From Bradyrhizobium manausense (lineage in GTDB: Bacteria; Pseudomonadota; Alphaproteobacteria; Rhizobiales; Xanthobacteraceae), in the NCBI RefSeq assembly GCF_018131105.1, contig NZ_JAFCJI010000002.1:558001-622000 (forward strand): a DNA stretch of 64,000 bases. Direction: 5' to 3'. Under the pieces are notes generated by a model. It was not told the DNA's origin. It saw only the letters and a list, made by a program, of their open reading frames with translations, and did not search any database. Positions 32,619 through 43,421 of the stretch are shown here, piece after piece. Every line of letters starts with the position of its first letter. Positions within the stretch are counted from its first letter, which is position 1. A program made the translations under genes and the position numbers.

Positions 32619-34265
32619 TCACGCCACCGCCGCGTCCGGAATGCGCGCGGCTTCCATCGGGGCCTTGCCGCGGATCAGGTCCGAGGCGCGGTCGGCGATC
32701 ATCATGGTGGATGCGTTGAGGTTCGCCGAGATCATGCGCGGCATCACCGAGGCGTCGATGACGCGCAGGCCCTCGAGGCCATGGACGCGGAGCTGGTCGT
32801 CGACCACGGCCCACGAACTATCCGCGGGTCCCATCCGGCAGGTGCAGCCGGGGTGGAAGGTGGTGGTGCCACGCTCGGTGGCGGCGGCCAGGAACTCGTC
32901 GTCGGTGTTGATATTCGGGCCGGGGAAATCCTCGTAGGCGTAGTAGGGCGACAGCGGCGCGGACTTCAGCAGGTTGCGCGCGAGCTTCATGCCGCCGACG
33001 ATGACGCGGCGATCGAGCTCGGCGTCCAGGTAATTGGTCTGGATGATCGGGGGCGCGAACGGATCTGACGACCGGATGCGGACGTAACCGCGGCTCTCGG
33101 GGCGCTGCTGCCAGGACGCGACTGTCATGCCGGGCTCGTCCTCGAGCTGCCCCTGCACGCCTTCCTTGTAGGACGCCGGCGTAAAGGTGAGCTGGAGGTC
33201 GGAACTGTCCGCGCTCTCGCCGGAGTGCCAGAAGCAATAGACCATGGTCGGCGACAGCGACAGCAGGCCGCGACGCGTGGTCGCCCACTTCAGCGCCTCG
33301 ATCCAAAGCGAGAAACCACGACGAAGCTCGTTGATGGTCTTGATGTCTTTTACGCGCGCCACCGTACGAGGAGCGTAGTGGTCCTGGAGGCCCTCGCCGA
33401 CCGGCAGTGCGTGGCGCACCTGGATGCCGTGGGCGCTCAGCAGATCGGGCGAGCCGATGCCGGAGAGCTGCAGCAGTTGCGGCGAATTATAGGTGCCGCC
33501 GGAGAGGATGACTTCCTTGTTGGCGCGCACTTCGATCGGCGTGCCGCCACGGCCGCCCTTGGTGTAGCGCACGCCGACAGCGCGCTTGCCTTCGAAGATG
33601 ATCTCGGTCGCGTGCGCATGCGTATGCACATGCACGTTCGGCCGCTTCATCGCGGGCTTGAGGAACGCTGTCGAGCCGGACACGCGCAGGCCCTTGTCGA
33701 TGGTGCGCTGGCAGTAGGAGACGCCCTCCTGGATAGCGCCGTTGTAATCGGGATTGCGGGGAATGCCGAGCGAGACTGCACCTTCCATGAAGGCTTCGCA
33801 GAGCGGATCGCGCCAGTCCATCGTGGTGACGGTCAGCTTGCCGTCGCGTCCGCGAAAGGTGTTGTCGCCCTCGCCGACCCGCTTCTCGAGCCGCTTGAAG
33901 TAGGGCAGCACGTCGGCATAGCCCCAGCCGCGATTGCCCATCTGCGCCCAGGTATCGAAATCCATCCGCTGGCCGCGGTTGTAGATGTGGCCGTTGATCG
34001 AGGACGAACCGCCGAGCGTCTTGCCGCGCGGCGCGTAGATGCTGCGCCCGCCGGTGTAAGGCCCGACCTCCTGCTGGTAGGCCCAGTTGATGCTCTTCAT
34101 ATGGAAGGTCTTGATGAAACCCGCCGGCAGATGGATGTAGGGATGCCAGTCGCTCGGCCCCGCTTCAAGCACGCAGACGCTGGTGTTGGGATCTTCACTC
34201 AGCCGGCTGGTGAGAATGCAACCGGCGGAGCCTGCGCCGATGATCACGTAGTCAAATCTATCCAT
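32619..34265 (-). CDS. GMC-family FAD-dependent oxidoreductase (choline-dehydrogenase-like)
   Basis: A 548-residue flavoprotein. The FAD motif GAGSAG (10-15), the GMC signature GKTLGGSSSINGHIY, and the second signature (EVILSGGTYNSPQLLQLSGIG) are intact. The catalytic His lies in FHPGCTCRMG, and the C-terminal SANLNASTMMIADRASDLI is typical. These enzymes oxidise primary alcohols such as choline or polyethylene-glycol-like compounds; the physiological substrate is unknown. Its start lies 15 bases after the GNAT gene on the same strand. Confidence 0.92.
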   Translation of the reverse strand: MDRFDYVIIGAGSAGCILTSRLSEDPNTSVCVLEAGPSDWHPYIHLPAGFIKTFHMKSINWAYQQEVGPYTGGRSIYAPRGKTLGGSSSINGHIYNRGQRMDFDTWAQMGNRGWGYADVLPYFKRLEKRVGEGDNTFRGRDGKLTVTTMDWRDPLCEAFMEGAVSLGIPRNPDYNGAIQEGVSYCQRTIDKGLRVSGSTAFLKPAMKRPNVHVHTHAHATEIIFEGKRAVGVRYTKGGRGGTPIEVRANKEVILSGGTYNSPQLLQLSGIGSPDLLSAHGIQVRHALPVGEGLQDHYAPRTVARVKDIKTINELRRGFSLWIEALKWATTRRGLLSLSPTMVYCFWHSGESADSSDLQLTFTPASYKEGVQGQLEDEPGMTVASWQQRPESRGYVRIRSSDPFAPPIIQTNYLDAELDRRVIVGGMKLARNLLKSAPLSPYYAYEDFPGPNINTDDEFLAAATERGTTTFHPGCTCRMGPADSSWAVVDDQLRVHGLEGLRVIDASVMPRMISANLNASTMMIADRASDLIRGKAPMEAARIPDAAVA

Positions 34266-34280
34266 GGTGCCTCGGCCGCC

Positions 34281-34874
34281 TCAGCGCGGCTTGTCGTTGA
34301 GTTGATATTCGAGATGCGCCTTCACCGTCGGCCATTCGGCAGCGGTGATGCTGTACACGACGGTGTCGCGCAGTGTGCCGTTCGGCGCGACCTGGTGGCT
34401 GCGCAAGATGCCGTCCTGCTTGGCACCGAGGCGCTCGATGGCGCGGCGGCTCTGGTGGTTGAAGAAATGCGTGCGGAATTCCACAGCGATGCAGTTCAGC
34501 GTCTCGAAGGCGTGCCGAAGCAAGAGCAGCTTGCACTGCGTGTTGAGCGGACCACGCTGCGCGCTCTTGCCATACCAGGTCGAGCCGATCTCGACGCGGC
34601 GGTTGGCGGCATCGATGTTCATGTAGGTCGTCATGCCGACGATGTTGCCGCCGGCGTCGAACACGGTGAACGGCAGCATCGAGCCCGATGCCTGAAGGCC
34701 CAGGCGGCGGTCGATCTCCTTGGCCATGTTCTCCGGCAGCGGGATCGCCGTGTACCAGAGCTTCGAGAGTTCACCGTCCCTGACGGCCTCCGTCAGCCCC
34801 TGGAGTTGCCCCTTCGACAGCGGCTCGAGACGGGCATGCTGTCCGCGCAGGGTGATGGGATCAGGCCAGGGCAT
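34281..34874 (-). CDS. GNAT family N-acetyltransferase (RimJ/RimL-like)
   Basis: A 197-residue protein. The acetyl-CoA fold is indicated by NIVGMTTYMNIDAANRRVEIGSTWYG, the LLLRHAFETLNCIAVEFRTH segment and SRRAIERLGAKQDGILRSH, the last being the typical end of RimJ/RimL-like domains that acetylate protein N-termini or small amines. Upstream partner of the GMC gene in a probable two-gene operon. A family A repeat lies just upstream. Confidence 0.88.
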   Translation of the reverse strand: MPWPDPITLRGQHARLEPLSKGQLQGLTEAVRDGELSKLWYTAIPLPENMAKEIDRRLGLQASGSMLPFTVFDAGGNIVGMTTYMNIDAANRRVEIGSTWYGKSAQRGPLNTQCKLLLLRHAFETLNCIAVEFRTHFFNHQSRRAIERLGAKQDGILRSHQVAPNGTLRDTVVYSITAAEWPTVKAHLEYQLNDKPR

Positions 34875-34890
34875 TGAGGTCTCTCTCCGA

Positions 34891-35007
34891 TGTCATTTGC
34901 GAGCGAAGCGAAGCAATCCAGAATCATACCGAGGAAGCAGACCGGATTGCTTCGTCGCCAGCGCAAAATTGCTTCGCAGTTTTGTCGCGGGCTCCTCGCA
35001 ATGACGG
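34891..35007. repeat. Palindromic intergenic repeat, family A, copy 5 (with internal insertion)
   Basis: Left arm TGCGAGCGAAGCGAAGCAAT, then a duplicated inner ATTGCTTCG word (34947, 34970) and a right end CTCGCAATGACGG. Longer than the standard copy, apparently with an extra inner stem. Confidence 0.78.
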
Positions 35008-35013
35008 CTTGGC

Positions 35014-35940
35014 TCACTTGTTGAGAAAATTCAACGGCAAACCGCCGCGCGGCCAGTCCATGGCGACGAGTTCGCCCTTGCCCGACAGGGTGATGTAGGC
35101 GGTCTTCAGCTCGGGGTCGCCAAAGGCGATGTTGGTGGTGACGCGGTCGCCGGTCGGGACCTGCTCGACCAGGGTGCCGTCGGGCGCGATCACCGAGATG
35201 CAGCCGGAGACGAGGGTGGCGACGCAGACATTGCCGTTCGCCTCCACCGCGAGCGAGTCGAACATCTGGTAGCCGCCGAGACCGCAGATCGGCTTGCCGC
35301 GCTCGCCGCGATAGATCACGTCGCGTGGCTTCAGCGTGCCCGGCGCGGAGAGCTCATAGGCCCAGAGCCGTCCCGTGGGCGTCTCGGCGATGTAGACGGT
35401 GTTCTCGTCCGGCGAGAGGCCGATGCCGTTGGCCGGAAGGATGCCATGCACGACCTCGACGATCTCCTTCATGCCGGGCTTGAGGTAATACATGCCGCCG
35501 ACATCCATCTCGCGCGCACGCCGCTTGCCGAGATCGGAGAACCAGAGGCCGCCGTGCTTGTCGAAGACGAGATCATTCGGCCCGCGCAGATCGTGCTCGC
35601 CGCATTTGGTCACGACGGTCTCGATCTTGCCCGATTGCAGATCGATGCGCTGGATCGAGCCGCCGAGATAATCCTCGGGCTGCGGGCCCGGCATGATCAT
35701 GTTGCGGGTCGGAATCCAGGAGAAACCGCCGTTGTTGCAGATGTAGATTTTTCCGTCGGGCCCGAGCGCTGCGCCGTTCGGGCCGCCCGGCACTTTCGCG
35801 ACGATCTCCTTGCGGCCATCGGGATAGACACGGGTCAGGCGCTGGCCGCGGATTTCCACCAGCACCACCGAACCGTCCGGCATCACGACCGGCCCTTCAG
35901 GAAATTCGAGGTCGGTGGCGAGAACGCGGACGTCAGACAT
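35014..35940 (-). CDS. SMP-30/gluconolactonase family protein
   Basis: A 308-residue six-bladed beta-propeller. The blades can be followed in GPVVMPDGSVVLVEI, GPNGAALGPDGKIYICNNGGF, GPNDLVFDKHGGLWFSDLG, NGIGLSPDENTVYIAETPTGR and DSLAVEANGNVCVATLV. The Glu-Gly-Pro at the start and the Asn and Asp residues in the third and fourth blades fit the metal site of this lactonase family. Probably a calcium-dependent lactonase on a sugar or similar lactone. Monocistronic. Confidence 0.88.
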   Translation of the reverse strand: MSDVRVLATDLEFPEGPVVMPDGSVVLVEIRGQRLTRVYPDGRKEIVAKVPGGPNGAALGPDGKIYICNNGGFSWIPTRNMIMPGPQPEDYLGGSIQRIDLQSGKIETVVTKCGEHDLRGPNDLVFDKHGGLWFSDLGKRRAREMDVGGMYYLKPGMKEIVEVVHGILPANGIGLSPDENTVYIAETPTGRLWAYELSAPGTLKPRDVIYRGERGKPICGLGGYQMFDSLAVEANGNVCVATLVSGCISVIAPDGTLVEQVPTGDRVTTNIAFGDPELKTAYITLSGKGELVAMDWPRGGLPLNFLNK

Positions 35941-36076
35941 TGGGGACCCTCCCGGCTACTTGTTATGGCTTGCGCGGGATGTCCGGCACGGGCCCCGCTG
36001 GCAAGTTTTGCCAGCGGTTATGACAAAGTAGGTCCCCGTTGCCAAGCAAGCGGGATGGTATGCCAGCGTTGCAGCG

Positions 36077-36105
36077 CAAAGCGCGACGAGGGTCATCGCG
36101 CTTTG
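36077..36105. repeat. Short hairpin near repeat F
   Basis: CAAAGCGCG and CGCGCTTTG form a nine-base-pair stem with an 11-base loop, just upstream of repeat F; the two often seem to occur together in this kind of genome. Confidence 0.5.
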
Positions 36106-36117
36106 CGATATCGTTTG

Positions 36118-36164
36118 AGCATGATCTTTCCGGAAAACCGCTTCGCACTTTTCCGGATCATGCT
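36118..36164. repeat. Palindromic repeat, family F, overlapping the AraC-type gene stop
   Basis: AGCATGATCTTTCCGGAAAA and TTTTCCGGATCATGCT form a long stem. Its right end reaches into the stop codon of the AraC-type gene (stop at 36163-36165), so it probably serves as that gene's terminator. Confidence 0.75.
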
Positions 36165-36996
36165 ACTCCCTGACCGGTATCCAAATCTCGAAGCCGCCAT
36201 TGCCGGTCACGGGATTGAAGTTTTCGTCATAGCGCTCGAAGTTGGGCGCATCGGCGGCCTTGAGGCCCGAGGCCGGCAGCCATTGATTCCAGATCGCGTT
36301 GACGGTGCGCCTGATAGAGGCGACGTGGTCGGTGTGGGCGAACACCGCGTAGCGTTGTTCGGGGATGCGGATGCGGCCGAAGCGGCGTGCGAGATCGGAG
36401 AAATCGGCGACCTCGACGCCGGCGATGTAATCGAAATTGCCGGAATCATCGCCGTTGCAACAAACGCCGTAGGCGACGTTGCCCATGCGCTCGGGGATGT
36501 CGGCGACCTCCTGGTGGAAGCGCTGCCACAGTCCCGGAATGGAAGCACCATTGTCGCAGGCGATGCGTTCGGCGAGACCGGCGATGAGGAAGGCCTTGGC
36601 AGTTTCGAAACGCGGGGCTTTGAGGTTGTCTGATATGGTGGAGTCCATGAGGATCGGCTCCTGAAGCTTGAGGTGACCGGTGCAAGTCGCGGCCCGGACC
36701 GCTTCGGGCGTTGTGCCAAATTGGTCGCGGAACGCGCGGGTGAATGCTTCGTGGGAGCCGTAATCCGCGTCCAGCGCCAGCGACAGAATGTCCGGCGCGC
36801 CCCTGGCAAGGCTGCGCGCCGCCTCGCTCAGCCGCCGCGCGCGGACGTAGCGCATCACCGGGAAACCGGTGGCTGCGGCAAACGCACGCACCATATGGAA
36901 CCGCGACACGCCTGCCATCGCCGCAATCTCGTCGAGCGTCATCGGCTCGGCCAGATGGCTTTCGATATACCAGAGCGCGCGCTGGGCTGGATTCAT
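36163..36996 (-). CDS. AraC-family regulator with GyrI-like effector domain
   Basis: A 277-residue regulator with the DNA-binding part at the N-terminus (MTLDEIAAMAGVSRFHMVRAF, then YVRARRLSEAARSLA and GYGSHEAFTRAFRDQFG), about residues 1-105, followed by a GyrI/SOUL-type small-molecule-binding domain (about 125-277, ending GGFEIWIPVRE). This order (HTH first) resembles Rob and MarA-type multidrug regulators. It is divergent from the enolase-superfamily gene at 37166, which may be its target. Confidence 0.9.
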   Translation of the reverse strand: MNPAQRALWYIESHLAEPMTLDEIAAMAGVSRFHMVRAFAAATGFPVMRYVRARRLSEAARSLARGAPDILSLALDADYGSHEAFTRAFRDQFGTTPEAVRAATCTGHLKLQEPILMDSTISDNLKAPRFETAKAFLIAGLAERIACDNGASIPGLWQRFHQEVADIPERMGNVAYGVCCNGDDSGNFDYIAGVEVADFSDLARRFGRIRIPEQRYAVFAHTDHVASIRRTVNAIWNQWLPASGLKAADAPNFERYDENFNPVTGNGGFEIWIPVRE

Positions 36997-37165
36997 GGGT
37001 TAGGACTCTCGTTCGAAGCATGGCGATGATGCGCTCGCCCACCCCGCCGCGCTTGATCGGCATTGCTGTCCGCGCATGAGGATAGTCCGGCAATAGCCAC
37101 TGGCAACGCCCTTCTGTTCGCGGCTAAACTCGATGAAACCGCTCACAAGAAAGAGGAACTGCGTC

Positions 37166-38269
37166 ATGGAAATCACCGATGTGCGGGCCCACCATATCCG
37201 CATCCCCTATGACGCCGGTGTTGCAAGCTTTCGCCAGGGCGCATCCGCCATCTCCGCGCTCGATATGGTGCTGGTCGAGGTCACGACCGATTCCGGACTG
37301 ACCGGCTGGGGCGATGCCTTCGCCTATGTTTGTCCGCGTACCACGCGCAGTGCCGTCGAGGAGATGATCGCGCCGCAGGCCCGCGGGCTGAAGGTGCCCG
37401 ATGCAGCGGGCATTCCCGCCGCCGTGGAGCAGATCCAGCGCAATCTGCATCTGTTCGGCCGCTACGGCATCACCATGTTTGCGATCTCGGGGCTCGACAT
37501 CGCGCTATGGGATTTGGCCGCGAAGGTCGAGGGCGTACCGCTGCATCGTCTGCTCGGCGAGACCAGACGCGCCAAGATTCCCGCCTATGCGAGCCTGTTG
37601 CGGATCGGCTCGCCCGAGAACATCGCCGGCGAATGCAGGAAGGCGCTCGCGCTCGGCTATGGCGCGATCAAGCTGCACGAGACCACGACGCCCGCCGTGT
37701 TCGCCGCGCGCGAGGCAATCGGGGCCGACATTCCGCTGATGGTCGACATGAACTGCCCGCTGACCGGCGAGCAGGCGATCGCCTTCGCAAAAGCGTGCAA
37801 GGACGCGCAGCCGATGTTTCTGGAGGAGCCGGTCTGGCCGCCGGAAGATTTTGCTACGCTTGCCGACGTGCGCAGCAAGGGCGGGCTTGGTATTGCTGCC
37901 GGCGAGAATGCCTGCACCGAATATCAATTCCGCCAGATGATGGAAGCGGGTGCGGTCAGCCATGCGCAGCCGTCCGTGATCAAGGTTGGCGGCGTCACGG
38001 AATTCCTGAAGGTCGCACGGCTGGCCGATCAGCTCGGCGTGAAGATCGTCCCGCATTCTCCATACTTCGGTCCGGGCCTGCTGGCGACGCTGCATCTCCT
38101 GGCCGGCCGCGCCGACGGGCTGGTCGAGATGTTTTATCTCAGGCGCGAAGCCTGCCTCTGGGACGGCCGCGCCGACGTCGATGCCACCGGCCATGTCGCG
38201 GTGCCTACGGGACCGGGGCTCGGCTACGAGCCCGATCGCGACGTCATCGAGCGCTATCGCGTGGCGTGA
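37166..38269 (+). CDS. Mandelate racemase/muconate lactonizing enzyme (enolase) superfamily member
   Basis: A 367-residue protein from ATG 37166 (an in-frame ATG at 37133 is less likely). The superfamily residues are visible: Lys in AIKLHETT, Asp in LMVDMNCPL, Glu in FLEEPVWPP, Glu in AAGENACTEY, Lys in VIKVGGVTEF and His in VPHSPYFGPG. Magnesium-dependent proton abstraction next to a carboxylate; the substrate may be a sugar acid or aromatic acid. Divergent AraC-type regulator upstream. Confidence 0.92.
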   Translation: MEITDVRAHHIRIPYDAGVASFRQGASAISALDMVLVEVTTDSGLTGWGDAFAYVCPRTTRSAVEEMIAPQARGLKVPDAAGIPAAVEQIQRNLHLFGRYGITMFAISGLDIALWDLAAKVEGVPLHRLLGETRRAKIPAYASLLRIGSPENIAGECRKALALGYGAIKLHETTTPAVFAAREAIGADIPLMVDMNCPLTGEQAIAFAKACKDAQPMFLEEPVWPPEDFATLADVRSKGGLGIAAGENACTEYQFRQMMEAGAVSHAQPSVIKVGGVTEFLKVARLADQLGVKIVPHSPYFGPGLLATLHLLAGRADGLVEMFYLRREACLWDGRADVDATGHVAVPTGPGLGYEPDRDVIERYRVA

Positions 38270-38278
38270 TCGCCGCTG

Positions 38279-38629
38279 CTATTTCGCGGCGTCCTTCGGC
38301 GGCGGCGCGTCCTGCTTCTTCTTCAGATCCTCCGCCTGCTTGGCCTGCGCCGCCTGGAGATCGCCGATCGTCTTCTGCAAACCGGCGAGCGTCACCTTCA
38401 GCGCGTCGACCTGACGGTTGGCGGCATCGATCTTCTGCTGGTGATCGAGATTGAGTTTTGTGATGGTCTTCTGGAGGAAATCGACATTGCTCTGGAGACA
38501 GCTGGTGCGCCGCTCCATGGTCTTCTCGACGGTGCAGATCTCGATGCCCGGCACGTCCTGCGCGCGCACGGGCGTATGCGCGACGAACGGTAACATAGCA
38601 AAACAGGCGACAGCGATCCGGCGCGGCAT
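38279..38629 (-). CDS. Small exported coiled-coil protein
   Basis: A 116-residue protein with a signal peptide (MPRRIAVACFAMLPFVAHTP, cleavage near VRA|QDV). Residues 45-105 are a coiled coil (NVDFLQKTITKLNLDHQQKI ... VTLAGLQKTIGDLQAAQAKQ), and the tail is Lys/Pro-rich. Two cysteines (near 32 and 44) precede the coil and could cross-link subunits. It is convergent with the enolase-type gene. Function unknown. Confidence 0.7.
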   Translation of the reverse strand: MPRRIAVACFAMLPFVAHTPVRAQDVPGIEICTVEKTMERRTSCLQSNVDFLQKTITKLNLDHQQKIDAANRQVDALKVTLAGLQKTIGDLQAAQAKQAEDLKKKQDAPPPKDAAK

Positions 38630-38812
38630 TCGGGTTCCTCATCAAATCGATCACGGCAATGTGCGCCGATTGCGCGCAGCCGCCAAAGGCTACCACACTC
38701 GCACCGCATTCTCGCGTTGAGGTTAGGCTGTTCCCTTGGACGGGGAGCAATAAACCGCGTGCGGGAAAAGTGGGCGCTCTTTCCGCGGCTTTGATTAGGG
38801 GAGATTTTTAGG

Positions 38813-39031
38813 ATGGCAACGCGTGACAGACGTCTGGCGGATTTTGATGGCGCCGGCGAACCGCCACCCGGCCTGCCGGTCGAGGTTTTGTGTGAAGACC
38901 ATAGCGGGACATATCAACTGCCGTTCGCCTGCCGCTATGTCGAGGGACGCTGGCAGAACCACGAGGCCGGCATCGCGGTGGAAGCCACCGTCATCGGCTG
39001 GCGCCGGCCGCGTGTGAAGCACTCGGCCTGA
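38813..39031 (+). CDS. Short conserved soluble protein of unknown function
   Basis: A 72-residue protein from ATG 38813, with a purine-rich AGGGGAG stretch about 13 bases upstream. Visible features are the CEDHSGTYQLPFACRYVEGR segment and an aromatic, basic C-terminus (VIGWRRPRVKHS). No membrane or export signal. Family not recognised; short length makes the call provisional, though coding-type GC3 bias supports it. Confidence 0.5.
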   Translation: MATRDRRLADFDGAGEPPPGLPVEVLCEDHSGTYQLPFACRYVEGRWQNHEAGIAVEATVIGWRRPRVKHSA

Positions 39032-39249
39032 AGACTGCTTCTGTCCCAAAATGCAACGGGGCCGCGCCCTGCCTTAACGAACGGAACGCGGCCCGAACGA
39101 ATCACGTCCGAATCAGCCGAATCGTCGCGTACGCGGCTGTTCACGGCTAGATGTCGACAAGCCGCTGCCCGCACCCACAAGATCTGCGCGAGCGCCGTCC
39201 GCCGCCTCGCCGGCTCCCGGCGCCAAAAGTTAATGGTGGCAAAGGCACG

Positions 39250-41118
<1,869 letters not shown>

Positions 41119-41127
41119 GCAAAGCCC

Positions 41128-42054
41128 TCAGTAACCGCGACGACGGTCGACCAGCCCCGGCAGCGCTTCGCCGCGGCGATGGCGCGCGATGACGTCGAGC
41201 ACGAAATCGACGGCGGTGTCCGGACTCGTCATGCTGGCGTTGTGCGGGGTCAGCAGGATGCGTGGATGGCTCCAGAACGGATGGCCCTCAGGCAGCGGCT
41301 CGGGATCGGTGACGTCGAGAACCGCGCCTGACAGCGTGCCGCTGTCGAGCGCCGCGAGTAAGTCAGCTTCGACCAGATGCGGGCCGCGCCCGACATTGAC
41401 GAGCCCCGCGCCGCGCGGCAGGCGCGCGAACAGATCGGCATTGAGGATGCCGCGGGTCTCGTCGGTCAGCGGCAACAGGCAGACGAGGATGTCGGCTTGC
41501 GCAAGGAATTCTGGCAACCCATCAGGACCAGCATAGCAGGTGACGCCCTCGATCTCGCGCGGTGAGCGATTCCACCCTGATCGCGGGAAGCCGAACGCCC
41601 CAAGGCGTTCAAGTACGGCCTGGCCGAGCTGACCGAGCCCCATCACGCCGACGCGGCGACGTTTGGCCGGCGTGATCCGGATCTCGCGCCAGACCTGCTC
41701 CCTCTGCTGGTTGATGAACTGCAGGAGGTCGCGATGCAGCCCGAGCACGGCCATGGTGACGTACTCCACCATGGTTTCGGCGATAGCGGGCTCCAGCATG
41801 CGCACCAGCGGAAGATGCACGGGCAGTTTGGTGGCGTCGAACTGATCAACACCCGCGCCGACCGAGAAGACCAGCTCGAGATTGGGAAAGCTCGTCGCGA
41901 TATCGTCCGGCGGCACCCATGCCACGAGATAGCGGACGTCGGCGGGATCGCCGATGTCGGGCCAGAGCCGGAACGGCACATCAGGCGCGCGCTCCGCGAA
42001 CAGGGTCGCCCATTCCGCGCCGCGCACCATGTTGGCTTTGTAGAGAACCGTCAT
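41128..42054 (-). CDS. Glyoxylate/hydroxypyruvate reductase A-like 2-hydroxyacid dehydrogenase
   Basis: A 308-residue NAD(P)H-dependent enzyme. The cofactor motif is GVMGLGQLGQAVL, the catalytic Arg is in VNVGRGPHLVEADL, Glu in PEPLPEGHPFW and His in LTPHNAS. The N-terminal half, ending FSVGAGVDQFD, is GhrA type. It reduces glyoxylate, hydroxypyruvate or a similar 2-oxo acid. Position between the oxidase and ATPase genes, with 7- and 9-base gaps, suggests it removes the 2-oxo acid made by the oxidase. Confidence 0.9.
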   Translation of the reverse strand: MTVLYKANMVRGAEWATLFAERAPDVPFRLWPDIGDPADVRYLVAWVPPDDIATSFPNLELVFSVGAGVDQFDATKLPVHLPLVRMLEPAIAETMVEYVTMAVLGLHRDLLQFINQQREQVWREIRITPAKRRRVGVMGLGQLGQAVLERLGAFGFPRSGWNRSPREIEGVTCYAGPDGLPEFLAQADILVCLLPLTDETRGILNADLFARLPRGAGLVNVGRGPHLVEADLLAALDSGTLSGAVLDVTDPEPLPEGHPFWSHPRILLTPHNASMTSPDTAVDFVLDVIARHRRGEALPGLVDRRRGY

Positions 42055-42061
42055 GCGGCCC

Positions 42062-43390
42062 TCAGAACGGGCTGACCGGCGCGAGCCGCCGACCGTCGAT
42101 CATGCGCTTGTGGCTGTAGGCGGCGGGATCGACCAGCGGTGTCGCACCGGTCACGATATCTGCGGCGAGCTTGCCGGCCGCAGGCCCGATGCCAAACCCG
42201 TGTCCGGAAAAGCCGGTCGCCAGGAAGAAGCCCGGCAACGCATCGACCGGCGAGATCACAGGGATCGTGTCCGGCGTGCAGTCGATGGTGCCGCCCCAGG
42301 CTTCCGCGATCTCGATGTCCTTCAATTCAGGGTTCGCCCTGATCAGCGAAGCCAGCGCGGCAGTGACCAGCGACATGTCGGGTTCGGGATCGCGCACGCG
42401 CTCGATCTCGAACGGCGATGGCTTATCCAGGCTCCAACTGGTCCCACGCATGATCTGGTCGAAGAACGACTTGCCGAACGACATCTTCAGACCGTTGCGG
42501 CGGTGCAGGTAAGTCGGCCAGAAGGTGCGCGCGTAGCGGAACAGATCGGGCGACAGCTCGACGGTGCCGCGGTTGCGCAGCGCCAGCGTGAATCCGCCGT
42601 CGAGGCGGCGGCGGATGCAGTAGAGATCGGTGCCGAGCGCGCCGGATGTGATCTCGGGCGCCGGCGTGGTCCGGCATGCCGTGGCGTTGACGAGACCGAT
42701 CGGCAGCTCGATGCCGTGACGGCGACAGAACAGCGATGACCATGCGCCGCCCGACAGCAGCACGGCTTGCGTGCGGATGGCGCCTTTCTCGGTGACGACG
42801 GCGCTGACACGCCCGCCCTGCGTCTCCAGCCCGCGCGCGGCGCAGCCCTGGTGGATGGTGACGCCGTGCTTTCGTGCAGCAGCGGCCAGTGCAGGCACGG
42901 CCATCGACGGCTCGGCGCGTCCGTCGCTCGGCGTGTGCAGGCCGCCAACCCATCTGTCGGTATTCCCCGGCATGCGCTCGGCAACCTCGGCCGGCGTCAG
43001 CACGGTCGAATGGACCTGCATCTCGCGCGCCGTTGCGGCCCAGCGTTCCCAGCTCGCGAGCTCGTCCTTGCTCTTGGTCAGGAACAGCACGCCGGTGCGG
43101 CGGAAGCCGGCATCGACGCCGGCGTCGTTTTGCATGTCTTCCCACAACCGCAGCGCCTCGCGCGCGAGCGGGATCTCCTCACGCGCACGGCCCTGCTGGC
43201 GGCACCAGCCCCAATTGCGGCTCGACTGCTCGCCGCCGACATGGCCCTTTTCGACCAGCGCGACCGAAAGGCCCTTCTTGGCAAGATGATAGGCCGCGGA
43301 GACACCGATGACACCGCCGCCGATGACGACGACGTCCGCCTGTGCCGGCAGGCGTTCGTCGCTGTTTATACGGTTGAGCGGCGGGGACAT
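42062..43390 (-). CDS. FAD-dependent amino-acid/amine oxidoreductase (DAO/DadA family)
   Basis: A 442-residue flavoprotein. The dinucleotide motif VVIGGGVIGVSAAYHLAKKG (22-41) is followed by the VALVEKGHVGGEQSSRNWGW block and, at the C-terminus, GFFLATGFSGHGFGIGPAAGKLAADI, typical of D-amino-acid dehydrogenase, sarcosine oxidase and related enzymes. It probably oxidises a secondary or D-amine taken up by the adjacent transporter, giving an amine and a 2-oxo acid. In operon with permease and GhrA-like genes. Confidence 0.9.
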   Translation of the reverse strand: MSPPLNRINSDERLPAQADVVVIGGGVIGVSAAYHLAKKGLSVALVEKGHVGGEQSSRNWGWCRQQGRAREEIPLAREALRLWEDMQNDAGVDAGFRRTGVLFLTKSKDELASWERWAATAREMQVHSTVLTPAEVAERMPGNTDRWVGGLHTPSDGRAEPSMAVPALAAAARKHGVTIHQGCAARGLETQGGRVSAVVTEKGAIRTQAVLLSGGAWSSLFCRRHGIELPIGLVNATACRTTPAPEITSGALGTDLYCIRRRLDGGFTLALRNRGTVELSPDLFRYARTFWPTYLHRRNGLKMSFGKSFFDQIMRGTSWSLDKPSPFEIERVRDPEPDMSLVTAALASLIRANPELKDIEIAEAWGGTIDCTPDTIPVISPVDALPGFFLATGFSGHGFGIGPAAGKLAADIVTGATPLVDPAAYSHKRMIDGRRLAPVSPF

Positions 43391-43421
43391 GATGCACTCC
43401 TGAAGATCAATTCGGGTCTCG

